DNA of 64,000 nucleotides from Zymomonas mobilis. GTDB taxonomy: Bacteria > Pseudomonadota > Alphaproteobacteria > Sphingomonadales > Sphingomonadaceae. Made by a program: the position numbers and the translations under genes. The first letter of the stretch is position 1; every line of letters starts with the position of its first letter. The DNA is taken from the NCBI RefSeq assembly GCF_006715975.1, contig NZ_VFOF01000001.1, positions 506,001-570,000 of the forward strand. Direction: 5' to 3'. Below, piece by piece: positions 53,940 through 63,966 of the stretch. Below the pieces are notes generated by a model. It saw nothing but the letters and a program-made list of their open reading frames with translations. It was not told the origin of the DNA and ran no database searches.

Positions 53940-55613
53940 TTAAGCGAGACCGACGATTTCGTTATCGTCGTTAATGTCGATATTTTCGGCAGCCGGATGA
54001 CGCGGTAAACCCGGCATCGTCATGACATTACCTGAAATTGCGACAATAAAGCCTGCACCTGCATTCAGGCGAACTTCTCTGATCGGGAAGCTATGACCTG
54101 TGGGGGTATTTTTGGCTTTAGGATCAGCAGAGAAGGACGACTGCGTTTTTGCGATGCAAACGGGCAAATTACCGAAGCCTTGCTCTTCGAAGCTTTTCAG
54201 CTTTTTCAAGACGGCACCCTGTGGAATGACTTCACCTGCGCGGTAAATCTCTTTGGCGATCGTTTCGATTTTCTGCCAAAGCGGCATTTCATCCGGATAC
54301 AGAAGGCGGAAAGAATCTTCTTTCGGTGCATCCAGCAAAGCAGACAGCTTGCGTGCTAAATCTTCGGCCCCAGCACCACCATCCGTAAAGTGGGTGCAGA
54401 CAGCTGAATCCAAACCGATGGTTGAGCAAAGATCCTGAAGCTTGTCTAATTCTGCTTCTGTGTCGCTGTGGAAGCGGTTGATAGCAACAACAACTTTAAC
54501 ACCGAATTTAGCCAGATTTTCTGCGTGACGTGCCAGATTGGCAAAGCCTGTTTCAATGGCTGCGATATTTTCGCTCTTAAGATCAGCTAAGGCAACGCCA
54601 CCATGCATTTTCAATGCGCGGATAGTCGCAACCAAAACAACTGCATCAGGTTCCAGATCGGCCTGACGACATTTAATGTCAAAGAATTTTTCTGCCCCAA
54701 GATCAGCACCGAAACCAGCTTCGGTGATGGCAATATCACCAAGATGCAAGGCAGCTTTGGTTGCGATCAACGAGTTACAACCATGAGCAATATTCGCAAA
54801 GGGGCCGCCATGGATAAGGGCAGGGTTGCCTTCCAAGGTTTGTACGAGATTTGGCTGTAAAGCATCCTTCAAAAGCGCGGTCATAGCACCTGCGGCTTTG
54901 ATTTTTGCAGCAGCAACAGGGCTGTGATCATTGTCTTCGCCGATGATAATTTTTTCAAGGCGACTACGCAGATCTTTCAGATCAGAAGCAAGGCAAAGGA
55001 TAGCCATGACTTCAGAAGCGACGCTGATATCGAAACCGGCTTCTCGTGGGTAGCCATTGGCTTTTCCACCCAGACCGATAACCATGTTACGAAGCATCCG
55101 GTCATTCATATCAATTACGCGACGGAAGGTGATGCTGTTGCGATCCATGACCGGAGCATTACCCCAATGCACATGGTTATCGATCATGGCAGCTAGAAGA
55201 TCATGCGCCGAGGTTATGGCATGGAAATCACCGGTGAAATGCAGATTGATTCGTTCCATTGGAACAACCTGGGCATAACCACCACCAGCAGCGCCACCTT
55301 TGACGCCGAAGCAAGGACCTAAAGACGGTTCGCGAAGGCAGATAACAGCCTTTTTCCCGATACGGTTGAAAGCATCGCCAAGGCCGACAGTCGTTGTGGT
55401 TTTACCTTCTCCGGCTGGCGTCGGAGTAATGGCGCTAACCAAAATCAGCTTGCCTTTTGGCTTTGAAGATAAGCTGTTCAGATAATTGCCATCCAACTTG
55501 GCAATGGTATGTCCGTAAGACAGAACGGATTCATCAGGAATATTTAGACGGCCAGCAATCTCTGTAATAGGTTTTAAGGTTGCGGCTCTAGCGATTTCGA
55601 TATCGCTCAGCAT
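53940..55613 (-). CDS. fhs: Formate-tetrahydrofolate ligase Fhs
   Basis: The 557-residue ATP-dependent enzyme makes 10-formyl-THF from formate, feeding purine and initiator-Met formylation. Its P-loop-like motif is [13 protein letters not shown] (about 63-75), and [20 protein letters not shown] is characteristic. A GGAGAG site precedes the ATG. It is monocistronic, with a long structured upstream region. Confidence 0.96.
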   Translation of the reverse strand: MLSDIEIARAATLKPITEIAGRLNIPDESVLSYGHTIAKLDGNYLNSLSSKPKGKLILVSAITPTPAGEGKTTTTVGLGDAFNRIGKKAVICLREPSLGPCFGVKGGAAGGGYAQVVPMERINLHFTGDFHAITSAHDLLAAMIDNHVHWGNAPVMDRNSITFRRVIDMNDRMLRNMVIGLGGKANGYPREAGFDISVASEVMAILCLASDLKDLRSRLEKIIIGEDNDHSPVAAAKIKAAGAMTALLKDALQPNLVQTLEGNPALIHGGPFANIAHGCNSLIATKAALHLGDIAITEAGFGADLGAEKFFDIKCRQADLEPDAVVLVATIRALKMHGGVALADLKSENIAAIETGFANLARHAENLAKFGVKVVVAINRFHSDTEAELDKLQDLCSTIGLDSAVCTHFTDGGAGAEDLARKLSALLDAPKEDSFRLLYPDEMPLWQKIETIAKEIYRAGEVIPQGAVLKKLKSFEEQGFGNLPVCIAKTQSSFSADPKAKNTPTGHSFPIREVRLNAGAGFIVAISGNVMTMPGLPRHPAAENIDINDDNEIVGLA

Positions 55614-56065
55614 AGAATTCTCTCCAAAAGCAAATAGTAAATTCAGTGAGAAGTTTAAAAAGGCAGATAGCAGCTCTGTCTATTCTTAGCCGCTATGTAA
55701 GACAATAAAACAGATAACGAAATAAGGTCTTTTAGATAAATTTTTTTCGAAAATATCAAATAACAATATTACAATGTGAAAAAATATTATGCTGTCATTT
55801 TAAAGTAGGATAAGGCGCTCTCCTTAAATATAAGGTCAAAAAATATATGGTCAGGCATGAGGTTATATAGAGATGTATCAAAGCCAGTTTTGTTCATAAG
55901 GATTTATTAAGTTTATCGCTGGAAAAGAATTATTCATTATTGCTTTGTCAGCAATAAACTTAAATGCATCGAGCCTGACCTTTCTCAAGCTAGGCCAAGG
56001 TTATTCAGACCTTAACAGATAAATCAAAGCGTTAAGTAAAATTGTACAGTTGGATATCAGGAAAT
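55614..56065. other. 452-base region with nested inverted repeats between fhs and ferredoxin gene
   Basis: It holds an outer 8-bp inverted repeat (GGTCAGGC 55849-55856 with GCCTGACC 55973-55980) enclosing a 14-of-15-bp stem (55907-55921 with 55949-55963). A small hairpin AAGGT/ACCTT follows at 55997-56013. It must also contain the divergent fhs and ferredoxin promoters. Confidence 0.55.
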
Positions 56066-56383
56066 ATGGATAGCAAAAAACTGCCGGTTTCGGAGTCTTC
56101 TGTTAGTACCAAAGAAGACAATTTCGAAATCAAGATAGCTTCAAGTGGTGAAGTTATTCCGGTTAGATCCGGACAAACTATTGCAGATGCCTTGGAGCAT
56201 GCTGGCATTGAAACGGTGATTGCCTGTGAACAGGGTGTCTGTGGTGCCTGTATGGTCGGATTGGTATTGGGTGAAGCCGATCATCGAGATCATATCCAGT
56301 CGGATGCCGAAAAAGCACAAAATAAAGAGATCGCTATTTGCTGTTCTCGCGCACATTCAGCACGGCTCGTGCTCGACCTTTAG
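56066..56383 (+). CDS. Single-domain [2Fe-2S] ferredoxin
   Basis: This 105-residue plant-type ferredoxin has ligands Cys54, Cys59, Cys62 and Cys92 (ACEQGVCGACMVG...AICC). The fold resembles the C-terminal ferredoxin domain of oxygenase reductases, but there is no flavin or NAD domain, so it must receive electrons from a separate reductase. I start at ATG 56066 behind CAGGA. It has a short acidic N-terminus of about 18 residues. No redox partner is adjacent. Confidence 0.88.
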   Translation: MDSKKLPVSESSVSTKEDNFEIKIASSGEVIPVRSGQTIADALEHAGIETVIACEQGVCGACMVGLVLGEADHRDHIQSDAEKAQNKEIAICCSRAHSARLVLDL

Positions 56384-56560
56384 CGATTAGTTGTCCTAAT
56401 TTTTAAAAAAAATACGTGGTTTTTTGTTCTCGCACGACCATGCCTAAATTTTTATGATCTGTTTATGCATTAATAGCTTTTAAAAACTTTGCAGATGGTG
56501 GAGGTTGATATTATAAATTTTTAAACAAAAACTAAAATTTTCTGGGAAAAATACCAAATT

Positions 56561-57043
56561 ATGAGCAGAAAGCTGGATGATTTTGACGTCAAAATTTTAG
56601 ACTTACTTCAGCATGATGCTACGGTCACGATGGCCGAATTATCAGAAAAAACGGGTCTATCGGCTAATGCCTGCTGGCGACGTATCCGAATTTTAGAATC
56701 TGATGGTGTTATTCAAAACCGTGTTACTTTGCTTAATCCCCAGAAAATCGGGCTTGGTATTACTGTATTTGTTTGTATCCGATGTGCTGAGCATTCTCAG
56801 GATTGGTTGGATAATTTTCTGAAAATCGTCAATGAATCACCAGAAGTCATAGAATTTTACCGCTTGGCGGGTGATATTGATTACCTTCTAAAGTTACAGG
56901 TGGCGAGTATTCACGATTATGATCGCCTTTATAAAAAGCTGGTCAGTCGTGTAAAATTAACAGATGTCAGTGCTATTTTCTCGATGGAAGAATTGAAGCA
57001 CAGTACCATTTTGCCTTTGTCTCAAACATCACAAAAGAAATAA
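56561..57043 (+). CDS. Lrp/AsnC-family transcriptional regulator
   Basis: This 160-residue protein has an N-terminal helix-turn-helix (LDDFDVKILDLLQHDATVTM; LSANACWRRIRILESDGVI) and a RAM effector domain (VFVCIRCAEHSQDW...GDIDYLLKLQV). It binds amino acids or related effectors as an oligomer. The target is unknown; the AT-rich upstream gap of about 180 bases suggests autoregulation. Confidence 0.92.
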   Translation: MSRKLDDFDVKILDLLQHDATVTMAELSEKTGLSANACWRRIRILESDGVIQNRVTLLNPQKIGLGITVFVCIRCAEHSQDWLDNFLKIVNESPEVIEFYRLAGDIDYLLKLQVASIHDYDRLYKKLVSRVKLTDVSAIFSMEELKHSTILPLSQTSQKK

Positions 57044-57048
57044 TAAAT

Positions 57049-57747
57049 TTAATATTCTTCGATTAGACGGCCGTCATGTAATGTAACGATTCTGTCCATC
57101 TTACGCGCCATAGCCATATTATGCGTGGCGATGATTGCCGCAGAGCCTTGGCGACGAACCAAGCGCAAAAACTCATGTAAAACAATATCACCGGTCGCTT
57201 CATCCAGATTACCGGTTGGTTCATCAGCCAAAACCAAGGCGGGGCGATTGGCTAGCGCGCGCGCTACAGCAACGCGTTGTTGTTCTCCACCCGATAATTG
57301 CGATGGATAATGTTTTACTCTGTCTTCCAGCTTTAAAGATTGCAGCAAAAAAAGAGCATGTTTTTTGGCTTTTTTAGGGCTTTCCCCTTGGATTAGCTGG
57401 GGAAGCATGACGTTTTCCAAGGCAGAAAAGTCGGGTAGTAAATGATGAAATTGATAAACAAATCCGAGATGATCTCGACGGACCGCGGTTCGGGCTTTGT
57501 CGTTCAAAGAGCCGATTTCCTGCCCAAGGATATTGATAGAGCCTGTAAATCCGTTTTCCAAAAGACCGACAGCTTGCAAAAAAGTTGATTTTCCTGCGCC
57601 AGATGGCCCCAGAAGAGCCAAGATTTCACCCCGTCTGACAATGAGATCAATGCCACGCAAGATTTTGATTTCTTGGTCGCCTTGTTTGAACGCCCGTTGA
57701 AGGTCGGTGACCTCAATAACGTTGTTATACGAAAATGGGCTATTCAT
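57049..57747 (-). CDS. lolD: Lipoprotein-releasing ABC transporter ATPase LolD
   Basis: The 232-residue ATPase has Walker [17 protein letters not shown], signature [15 protein letters not shown], Walker [11 protein letters not shown] and the ATHN H-loop. The Lol complex extracts outer-membrane lipoproteins from the inner membrane. I start at ATG 57747, inside the end of the permease gene (eight-base overlap), which fits translational coupling better than upstream in-frame codons. Confidence 0.93.
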   Translation of the reverse strand: MNSPFSYNNVIEVTDLQRAFKQGDQEIKILRGIDLIVRRGEILALLGPSGAGKSTFLQAVGLLENGFTGSINILGQEIGSLNDKARTAVRRDHLGFVYQFHHLLPDFSALENVMLPQLIQGESPKKAKKHALFLLQSLKLEDRVKHYPSQLSGGEQQRVAVARALANRPALVLADEPTGNLDEATGDIVLHEFLRLVRRQGSAAIIATHNMAMARKMDRIVTLHDGRLIEEY

Positions 57748-58990
57748 AACGTAAGACCTCGACCGGATCTGTGCTGGCAGCTTTCCATGCAGGATAAAGC
57801 GTAAAAAGAAAGCTAGATCCAATCGATAGGGTTATGATGCCGATGACTTCAATCGGATCCACCCGCGCCGGTAATTCAGTGATAATGCGGATAGAGGGAT
57901 CCCATAAATCCTGACCACTGAAATATTGAATCGCATTTACCAAAGGTTGCCGGAAATAGAGGATAATAAAAGCCAAAATTACGCCCGCCAGAGTGCCGAG
58001 ACTGCCAATGGCGAGTCCGACTGCCATAAATATTTTGAGCATGGCAATACGGGATGCACCCATCGTTCTTAAAATAGCGATATCTCTATTTTTAGCACGG
58101 ACAAGCATAATCAAGGAGGACAGGATATTGAAAGCGGCGACAAGAATAATCAAAGCCAGAATCCAAAACATCACGACCCGTTCAACCGAAAGTGCCTGAA
58201 ATAGGCTGGCATTCATGCTGCGCCAGTCTTGTAAAACCCCGACATTAGAGACTTTGTCTTTTAACAGATCAAGTATTTGGCCTACATGGTCAGCATTATT
58301 GGTTTTTATCTCGATGATGCCAATATTATCACCCATCATGAGAAAGGTTTGGGCATCCGGCAGCGGCATAATGACAAAAGCTTTGTCATAGTCGTAAACA
58401 CCGACTTCAAACACAGCTGCAACCCGATAGGAAACAATCCTTGGCACAGTTCCGAAAGGGGTGGTCTGTCCGGCAGGTGAAATCAGGCTGATATCATCTC
58501 CGGCGTGGATGCCTAGCTGTTCAGCCAACCTGATACCAATAATAACGTTGTTTGATCCGACCTTCAGTTCATTCAGATGGCCTTCTCGAATATTTGAGCG
58601 GATCAAATTGTTATTATTGACATCATTCAGTGCCATGCCCCGCAAAAGCACACCTTCGACCCGACCGGCATGGGTTGCCATCAAAGGCTGTTCAATAAGA
58701 GGAATGGCGCTGGTTACGCCCGGTGTTTTTTTTGTCGCATCCAGCACTGGTCGCCAGTTTCCAAGTTGGCCATTATAGCCTTGGATAACCGCGTGACCGT
58801 TAATGCCGACGATTTTATCAAATAATTCTGCCCTGAACCCGTTCATGACACTCATCACAATGATGAGGGCGGCGACCCCTAAGGTTACAGCCAGAAGGCT
58901 GATAGAGGCCACCAAAAATATGAACGCTTCGCCTTTCCCCGGTAACAGGTATCTTCTGGCTATTATTCGTTCATAGGCAGAAAGAATCAT
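57740..58990 (-). CDS. Lipoprotein-releasing ABC permease LolC/E (LolF-like)
   Basis: This 416-residue protein has an N-terminal helix (about 25-50), a large periplasmic MacB-type domain and three C-terminal helices (about 270-295, 320-350 and 380-400). It matches LolC/Lol[25 protein letters not shown] and [16 protein letters not shown]. Only one permease gene stands before lolD, so it probably forms a homodimer (LolF type) rather than the LolC-LolE heterodimer. proS lies upstream with a five-base gap. Confidence 0.93.
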   Translation of the reverse strand: MILSAYERIIARRYLLPGKGEAFIFLVASISLLAVTLGVAALIIVMSVMNGFRAELFDKIVGINGHAVIQGYNGQLGNWRPVLDATKKTPGVTSAIPLIEQPLMATHAGRVEGVLLRGMALNDVNNNNLIRSNIREGHLNELKVGSNNVIIGIRLAEQLGIHAGDDISLISPAGQTTPFGTVPRIVSYRVAAVFEVGVYDYDKAFVIMPLPDAQTFLMMGDNIGIIEIKTNNADHVGQILDLLKDKVSNVGVLQDWRSMNASLFQALSVERVVMFWILALIILVAAFNILSSLIMLVRAKNRDIAILRTMGASRIAMLKIFMAVGLAIGSLGTLAGVILAFIILYFRQPLVNAIQYFSGQDLWDPSIRIITELPARVDPIEVIGIITLSIGSSFLFTLYPAWKAASTDPVEVLRYE

Positions 58991-58995
58991 CGTTG

Positions 58996-60318
58996 TTAAT
59001 GGCCTGTCTTAAGAAGGTTAAAGGCCTCTTCTATCGTAAGCGTTTGCTTTTTACCGCTGGCGCGGTTTTTCAGCTCAACCACGCCTTTGGCTGCGCCTTT
59101 TGGACCGATAACGACCTGCCATGGCAAGCCAATCAGATCCATAGTGGCAAATTTTGCTCCACCACGTTCGTTACGGTCGTCATAAAGCGTATCAACACCC
59201 GCAGCTTCCAAGCGTTTGTAAAGTGTGTCCGCAATCGCCTGACAATTTTCATCATCAACACGAAGATTGATGAGCCCAACGTGATAAGGTGCGACGGCTT
59301 CTGGCCAGATAATACCATTATCATCATGGCTGGCTTCGATAATGGCACCCAAAAGACGGGAAATACCAATACCGTAACTACCCATCTGAATTGGGATTGG
59401 CTTACCATCGGGGCCGGGAAGGGTGAAGCCCATGGGTTTCGAATATTTAGTGCCGAAGAAGAATATATGGCCTACTTCGATACCGCGTGACTGACAGAGC
59501 TTTTCGCCAGCTTGTGCTTCTCTTAATGGGTCGCGCTTTTCATCGGTGGCAGCATAGTCGGCGATATGATCGTTGACTATGCTCTGAAGTGCCTTGGGAT
59601 CATCGAAGTCCGCCTCGATATGGCGACCCGGCTGTTCCCAGTTGCTGTGATAGAAGACGTCGCTTTCCCCATTGGGCGCAAGAACGATAAATTCATGCGA
59701 TAAGTCGCCGCCGATAGGGCCTGTATCAGCCTGCATCGGGATAGCCCTCAATCCCAAACGAGCGAAGCTGTTTAAATAAGCGACGAACATCCGGTTATAG
59801 TTATGACGACCGGCAGCTTCATCAATGTCGAAACTGTAGGCATCTTTCATCAAGAATTCACGGCCACGCATCACACCAAAACGCGGGCGCACTTCATCAC
59901 GGAATTTCCATTGGATATGATAAAAGATACGCGGCATATCGCGATAGCTTTGAAGATTATCCCGTATTAACGCGGTAATCATTTCTTCATTGGTCGGACC
60001 ATAAAGCAATTCGCGATTATGTCTGTCCTTGATGCGGAGCATTTCAGGACCATAAGCGTCATAACGACCAGATTCGCGCCAGAGGTCAGCCGTCTGGAGC
60101 GTTGGCATCAGCAATTCCAGAGATCCAGCCCGAGCCTGTTCTTCGCGGATAATATTTTCAATCCGACGCAAAACCCGCAATCCCAAAGGTAGCCATGCAT
60201 AAATACCGGCCGCCGTCTGGCGAATCATGCCAGCTCTCAGCATCAATTTATGGCTGATGATTTGGGCATCAGCCGGTGTTTCTTTCATCACAGGAAGAAA
60301 ATAACGGGATAAGCGCAT
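58996..60318 (-). CDS. proS: Prolyl-tRNA synthetase ProS (short form)
   Basis: The 440-residue class-II synthetase has motif 1 region [21 protein letters not shown], motif 2 [21 protein letters not shown] and motif 3 [13 protein letters not shown], then an anticodon-binding domain. It is about 130 residues shorter than E. coli ProRS because the editing (INS) domain between motifs 2 and 3 is largely missing, typical of alphaproteobacterial ProRS. Confidence 0.95.
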   Translation of the reverse strand: MRLSRYFLPVMKETPADAQIISHKLMLRAGMIRQTAAGIYAWLPLGLRVLRRIENIIREEQARAGSLELLMPTLQTADLWRESGRYDAYGPEMLRIKDRHNRELLYGPTNEEMITALIRDNLQSYRDMPRIFYHIQWKFRDEVRPRFGVMRGREFLMKDAYSFDIDEAAGRHNYNRMFVAYLNSFARLGLRAIPMQADTGPIGGDLSHEFIVLAPNGESDVFYHSNWEQPGRHIEADFDDPKALQSIVNDHIADYAATDEKRDPLREAQAGEKLCQSRGIEVGHIFFFGTKYSKPMGFTLPGPDGKPIPIQMGSYGIGISRLLGAIIEASHDDNGIIWPEAVAPYHVGLINLRVDDENCQAIADTLYKRLEAAGVDTLYDDRNERGGAKFATMDLIGLPWQVVIGPKGAAKGVVELKNRASGKKQTLTIEEAFNLLKTGH

Positions 60319-60637
60319 AGGATAAAAACTTCATCTGTCATAAAAAGGTTATTTTTAATGCTTGTAAATGTCAGAACCCGTTGCTGCAACTGAACTTTTT
60401 CTTTTTCAATCAACTTTAATGATGAAAAAAACAGAAAGAAGTTTTGAGCAAAAGAGCCGAACAAGCGATTGGGGTAAAATTGGGCGCAAAGTTAGAAGTC
60501 AGCGAGCACCATATAAATAATGTTGCATCTATAACACATTTCTCGCTCATTTTAACACAGACATGAAAAGCACGATGACAAGATCGAAGAAGTCGCATAG
60601 CCTTCAATACAGGCCTTAATTCAGGGGGATTGGTCTG

Positions 60638-60657
60638 AAAGACTAAAGTCTTTTTTT
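60638..60657 (+). terminator. Short terminator-like hairpin upstream of the sRNA candidate
   Basis: Stem AAAGAC/GTCTTT with loop TAAA runs into a 7-T tract. A near copy of its sequence (GAAAGACTATAAGTC) recurs 44 bases downstream. Confidence 0.45.
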
Positions 60658-60758
60658 GATGCTTTCGGGGGGAAGTAATCGAAAGACTATAAGTCGAGCA
60701 AGGGGGTTGACGCTTACCGTCACGCGAGACGCCCGGGTTTTGACCCGGGCGTTTTTTT
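60658..60758 (+). ncRNA. Candidate small RNA ending at a strong terminator
   Basis: Three stems lie in order: CTTTCG/CGAAAG (60662-60667 with 60680-60685), TGACG/CGTCA (60708-60712 with 60718-60722), and a terminator ACGCCCGGGT/ACCCGGGCGT (60729-60752) followed by a T run. The T tract is on the plus strand only, while both flanking genes read minus, so the terminator cannot belong to them. Two G-runs (GGGGGG, GGGGG) are unpaired. No clear promoter was found. The function is unknown. Confidence 0.5.
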
Positions 60759-60761
60759 ATA

Positions 60762-60796
60762 CAAAAAAGGCCATCATTGGATTGATGGCCTTTTCT
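60762..60796 (-). terminator. Terminator after pyrG
   Basis: Stem AAAAGGCCATCA/TGATGGCCTTTT with a 6-base loop; on the minus strand it is followed by TTTTTTG. Confidence 0.8.
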
Positions 60797-60808
60797 TTTA
60801 TTCTTTTC

Positions 60809-62443
60809 TTAAACCAGACGGCTTTGTTTGAGAGCCGCTGCAACAAAGCTAGAAAAAAGCGGATGTGGATCGAATGGTTTTGATTTCAATTCTGGATGGA
60901 ATTGAACACCAATGAACCAAGGGTGATCTGGACGCTCTACGATTTCAGGTAATAAGCCATCGGGTGACATACCAGAAAAGACTAAGCCGCCTTTTTCCAA
61001 AGCTTCTTTATAATGGATATTGACTTCGTAACGATGCCGATGCCGTTCTGTGATTTCCCGACTGTTATAAATCTCGGTAATCTGGCTACCTGCTTTTAGA
61101 ACAGCAGGATAGGCACCCAAGCGCATCGTTCCACCAAGATCGCCATCAGCAGCTCTCTCTTCACGTTCGCCGTCCCGTTCCCATTCGGTTATTAGACCGA
61201 TTACAGGTTCTTCGGATGGGCCAAACTCGCTACTTGAAGCATTTTTTAGCCCAGCTGTGTTGCGAGCACCTTCGATGCAAGCCATTTGCATACCCAAACA
61301 AATGCCAAAGAAAGGCACTTTATGTTCACGGGCAAATTTGACAGCAGCGATTTTGCCTTCTGATCCGCGTTCCCCGAATCCACCCGGCACCAAAATAGCA
61401 TGCAAGGAAGACAGGGCTTCAGCCGCTTCTGGATTGTTGCCTTCAAACATTTCAGCATCAAGCCAGACAATGTTGACCTTTACCCGATTGGCAATGCCCC
61501 CATGCACTAAAGCTTCGTGCAGTGATTTATAGGCATCAGGTAAACCAACATATTTCCCAACCACACCAATGGTGACTTCACCTTCGGGATTAGCGAGTCG
61601 GTTAGAAATTTCTTTCCAGCGGTTAAGATCCAGAGGCGTTTCGATATTGAGACCAAAAGCCGAAAGAACCGCTTTGTCCAAGCCTTCTGCATGGTAATGC
61701 AACGGCACATCATAGATGCTTTTCGCATCCAAGGCCGGAATAACCGCTTCTTTCGGTACGTTGCAGAAAAGAGCGATTTTTGATCGTTCACCATCTGGCA
61801 ACGGATGTTCTGTACGACAGACCAAAACATCGGGCTGGATGCCAAAGCTAGTTAAATCACGGACACTATGCTGGGTCGGCTTTGTTTTCAGTTCGCCGGC
61901 TGCAGCAATATAAGGCACCAGGGTAAGATGCACAAAAACGACTTTGCCACGACCGAGATCATTTTTTAACTGTCGAATAGCTTCGATGAAGGGAAGGGAC
62001 TCAATATCCCCGACCGTGCCACCGATTTCACATAAGACGAAATCAAGATCGTCTGTATCGTCTCGAGCAAAGGTTTTGATCGCATCGGTAACATGCGGGA
62101 TAACCTGAACCGTTGCGCCCAAATAATCGCCACGCCGTTCTTTGGCGATGATATTCTGATAAATACGTCCAGACGTAATATTATCAGAGCGACGAGAAGG
62201 AACGCCTGAAAATCTTTCATAATGTCCGAGGTCGAGATCCGTTTCGGCACCATCATCGGTGACGTAAACTTCCCCATGTTGATAGGGGCTCATCGTGCCT
62301 GGATCGACATTAAGATAAGGATCGAATTTACGGATACGGACTTTAAAGCCTCGTTCCTGTAACAAAGCAGCTAAACTGGCCGCCATCAGACCTTTGCCAA
62401 GGGATGACACCACACCGCCGGTGATAAATATAAACCGCGCCAT
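60809..62443 (-). CDS. pyrG: CTP synthase PyrG
   Basis: The 544-residue enzyme makes CTP from UTP with glutamine. The N-terminal synthetase domain opens [20 protein letters not shown]. The C-terminal glutaminase has the nucleophile in [11 protein letters not shown] and the His-Glu pair in GVQFHPEL. It starts at ATG 62443, 140 bases after secG, with an inverted-repeat element between. Confidence 0.97.
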   Translation of the reverse strand: MARFIFITGGVVSSLGKGLMAASLAALLQERGFKVRIRKFDPYLNVDPGTMSPYQHGEVYVTDDGAETDLDLGHYERFSGVPSRRSDNITSGRIYQNIIAKERRGDYLGATVQVIPHVTDAIKTFARDDTDDLDFVLCEIGGTVGDIESLPFIEAIRQLKNDLGRGKVVFVHLTLVPYIAAAGELKTKPTQHSVRDLTSFGIQPDVLVCRTEHPLPDGERSKIALFCNVPKEAVIPALDAKSIYDVPLHYHAEGLDKAVLSAFGLNIETPLDLNRWKEISNRLANPEGEVTIGVVGKYVGLPDAYKSLHEALVHGGIANRVKVNIVWLDAEMFEGNNPEAAEALSSLHAILVPGGFGERGSEGKIAAVKFAREHKVPFFGICLGMQMACIEGARNTAGLKNASSSEFGPSEEPVIGLITEWERDGEREERAADGDLGGTMRLGAYPAVLKAGSQITEIYNSREITERHRHRYEVNIHYKEALEKGGLVFSGMSPDGLLPEIVERPDHPWFIGVQFHPELKSKPFDPHPLFSSFVAAALKQSRLV

Positions 62444-62522
62444 GGGACTAAATGCCTAAAACTGAGAGGGATAAAAAAGCAAGCGAAGAATATAAAAATT
62501 TATCGATAACGAAAAATTTATC

Positions 62523-62575
62523 ACTGGCAGAATGGCTAAAATACCAGCCAATGCTGTTATCTTGCTTCTGCCAGT
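62523..62575 (-). promoter_or_regulatory. Two-tier inverted repeat between secG and pyrG
   Basis: The perfect 10-bp outer stem ACTGGCAGAA (62523-62532) / TTCTGCCAGT (62566-62575) encloses TGGCT/AGCCA. On the minus strand it follows the secG stop by 8 bases, and T-rich sequence (AAATTTTTCG) begins some bases later, so it may end the secG transcript partially or form a pyrG leader element. Confidence 0.5.
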
Positions 62576-62582
62576 TTAAAAA

Positions 62583-62942
62583 TTATTTATGCGGAGTGGT
62601 CACCGGTTGATCAGCCAACGGAACCTGAGAGGTTTGCGGTTGTGCTGGTTGGCTAGGCGCTGGAGCACTCTGAACAGGCTTATGAGCCAGTGAAGTATCG
62701 ATTTGAGGCGCACTATTCTGAACGCTGGCTAATGCGGCAAGGGCGATGGACAATACAACAAACAGTCCCGCCAGAGCACCCGTCGAGCGGGTCAGAAAGT
62801 TAGCAGCCCCACTGGCTGACATCAATCCGCCCGGATTCGAGCCACCGGTTATCCCGCTGCCTTCTGATTGTTGCATCAGAATAACAGTGACAAGTGCCGC
62901 TGCGACCAAGGCCTGAACGACTATAAGAATAGTAAACAACAT
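62583..62942 (-). CDS. secG: Protein translocase subunit SecG
   Basis: The 119-residue SecYEG accessory subunit has two membrane helices (about 2-20 and 48-66) joined by QQSEGSGITGGSNPGGLMSA, the SecG signature, and a Pro/Gln-rich C-terminal tail. I start at ATG 62942 (MLFTILIVVQ), which matches typical SecG N-termini; a TTG seven codons earlier (62963) is the alternative. It lies between tpiA and pyrG. Confidence 0.92.
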   Translation of the reverse strand: MLFTILIVVQALVAAALVTVILMQQSEGSGITGGSNPGGLMSASGAANFLTRSTGALAGLFVVLSIALAALASVQNSAPQIDTSLAHKPVQSAPAPSQPAQPQTSQVPLADQPVTTPHK

Positions 62943-63213
62943 CAGGAAAGTATTCTCCGGCAAAAATAATGCTGTCAGTGATGGTCTGAACAGCGAAAAC
63001 CCATATTCAATAAAGCTGACGGTTATGGTCAGGCTATCCGGTTATTGAAAACGGTTTTTTTGATATTCAGTGGCCAAGACTGTAAAAATAGAGACTGGGA
63101 TCAGCTCTAGCGAAAGGCGGCGTTCTCTTCAACCGGGTTATAATCATCCAAGGCTTTATGTTATATATAATTCGGTATGAGATGTATTTTGGTCTAGATA
63201 ATGGGGTTTAAAG

Positions 63214-63966
63214 CTAGGCCGTTAAACGTCCTCCAGCTTCGATAATAGGTACAAATTGTTCTGCCGTCAGACTGGCACCGCCGACAAGTGTTCCGTTAAC
63301 ATCAGGGATTGCCATCAGCTCGGCTGCATTCTTGCCCGTGACTGAGCCGCCATAAAGAATACGAACCTTTTTACCTTCGCTGCCGAGCAATAGGCATAAA
63401 CGATCACGAATCGAAGCATGCATTTCTGCAATATTTTCTGGTGCCGGTGTGTTTCCTGTGCCGATAGCCCAGATCGGTTCATAGGCGACAACCAGACTTT
63501 CGCTCGTCGCATCGGGAGGAATACAGCCGTCCAGCTGCGCACCAATAATGGGTAACGCCTGACCAGACGCATGCGCTGCCCGAGATTCACCGATGCACAC
63601 AATCGTAATCAGACCATTGGCTATGGCCGTGGTTGTCTTTGCCCTGATTTCTTCGTTGGTCTCATTCTGTTCTATCCGGCGCTCACTATGCCCGACAATG
63701 ACATAGCTAGCCCCGACTTCACGTAGCATCGGAGCTGAAACGCAGCCTGTATGCGAGCCGCTTTCATCATAATGACAATCTTGCGCCCCGAAAGTCATAT
63801 CCGGTTGGCGCACAATGGCGGGAGCAATCAGCGTGAAGGACGGACAAATCACAACATCAAGTTCCGGATGGGCAAAGGTTGCTTTGGCTATACCGTCCAG
63901 TTCGTGCAACATGCCTAAAGAACCGTTCATTTTCCAATTGCCGGCGATGAGCTTGCGTATTGTCAT
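63214..63966 (-). CDS. tpiA: Triosephosphate isomerase TpiA
   Basis: The 250-residue enzyme interconverts DHAP and glyceraldehyde-3-phosphate. Visible are the N-terminal AGNWKMNG with the active-site lysine, the electrophile His in VGHSERR, the catalytic Glu in VAYEPIWAIGTG and the phosphate-binding GGASL near the end. It is the most upstream of the minus-strand series tpiA-secG-pyrG; the gap to secG is about 270 bases, so a separate secG promoter is likely. Confidence 0.97.
   Translation of the reverse strand: MTIRKLIAGNWKMNGSLGMLHELDGIAKATFAHPELDVVICPSFTLIAPAIVRQPDMTFGAQDCHYDESGSHTGCVSAPMLREVGASYVIVGHSERRIEQNETNEEIRAKTTTAIANGLITIVCIGESRAAHASGQALPIIGAQLDGCIPPDATSESLVVAYEPIWAIGTGNTPAPENIAEMHASIRDRLCLLLGSEGKKVRILYGGSVTGKNAAELMAIPDVNGTLVGGASLTAEQFVPIIEAGGRLTA

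Larger units (their letters stand above)
60319..60808. other. 490-base region between proS and pyrG
   Basis: It holds the proS promoter (minus), the pyrG terminator (minus) and a plus-strand structured RNA candidate with its own terminator. The 63- and 75-codon frames here are judged spurious because one spans the terminator and neither has family features. Confidence 0.6.

Noticed and set aside
60416-60607. 63-codon minus-strand frame upstream of proS
   Set aside because: It has no ribosome-binding site and a Cys/Phe-rich translation typical of chance frames; it sits where the proS promoter is expected.
60656-60883. 75-codon plus-strand frame between proS and pyrG
   Set aside because: It runs through a strong terminator and into the antisense of pyrG, and its translation has no family features.
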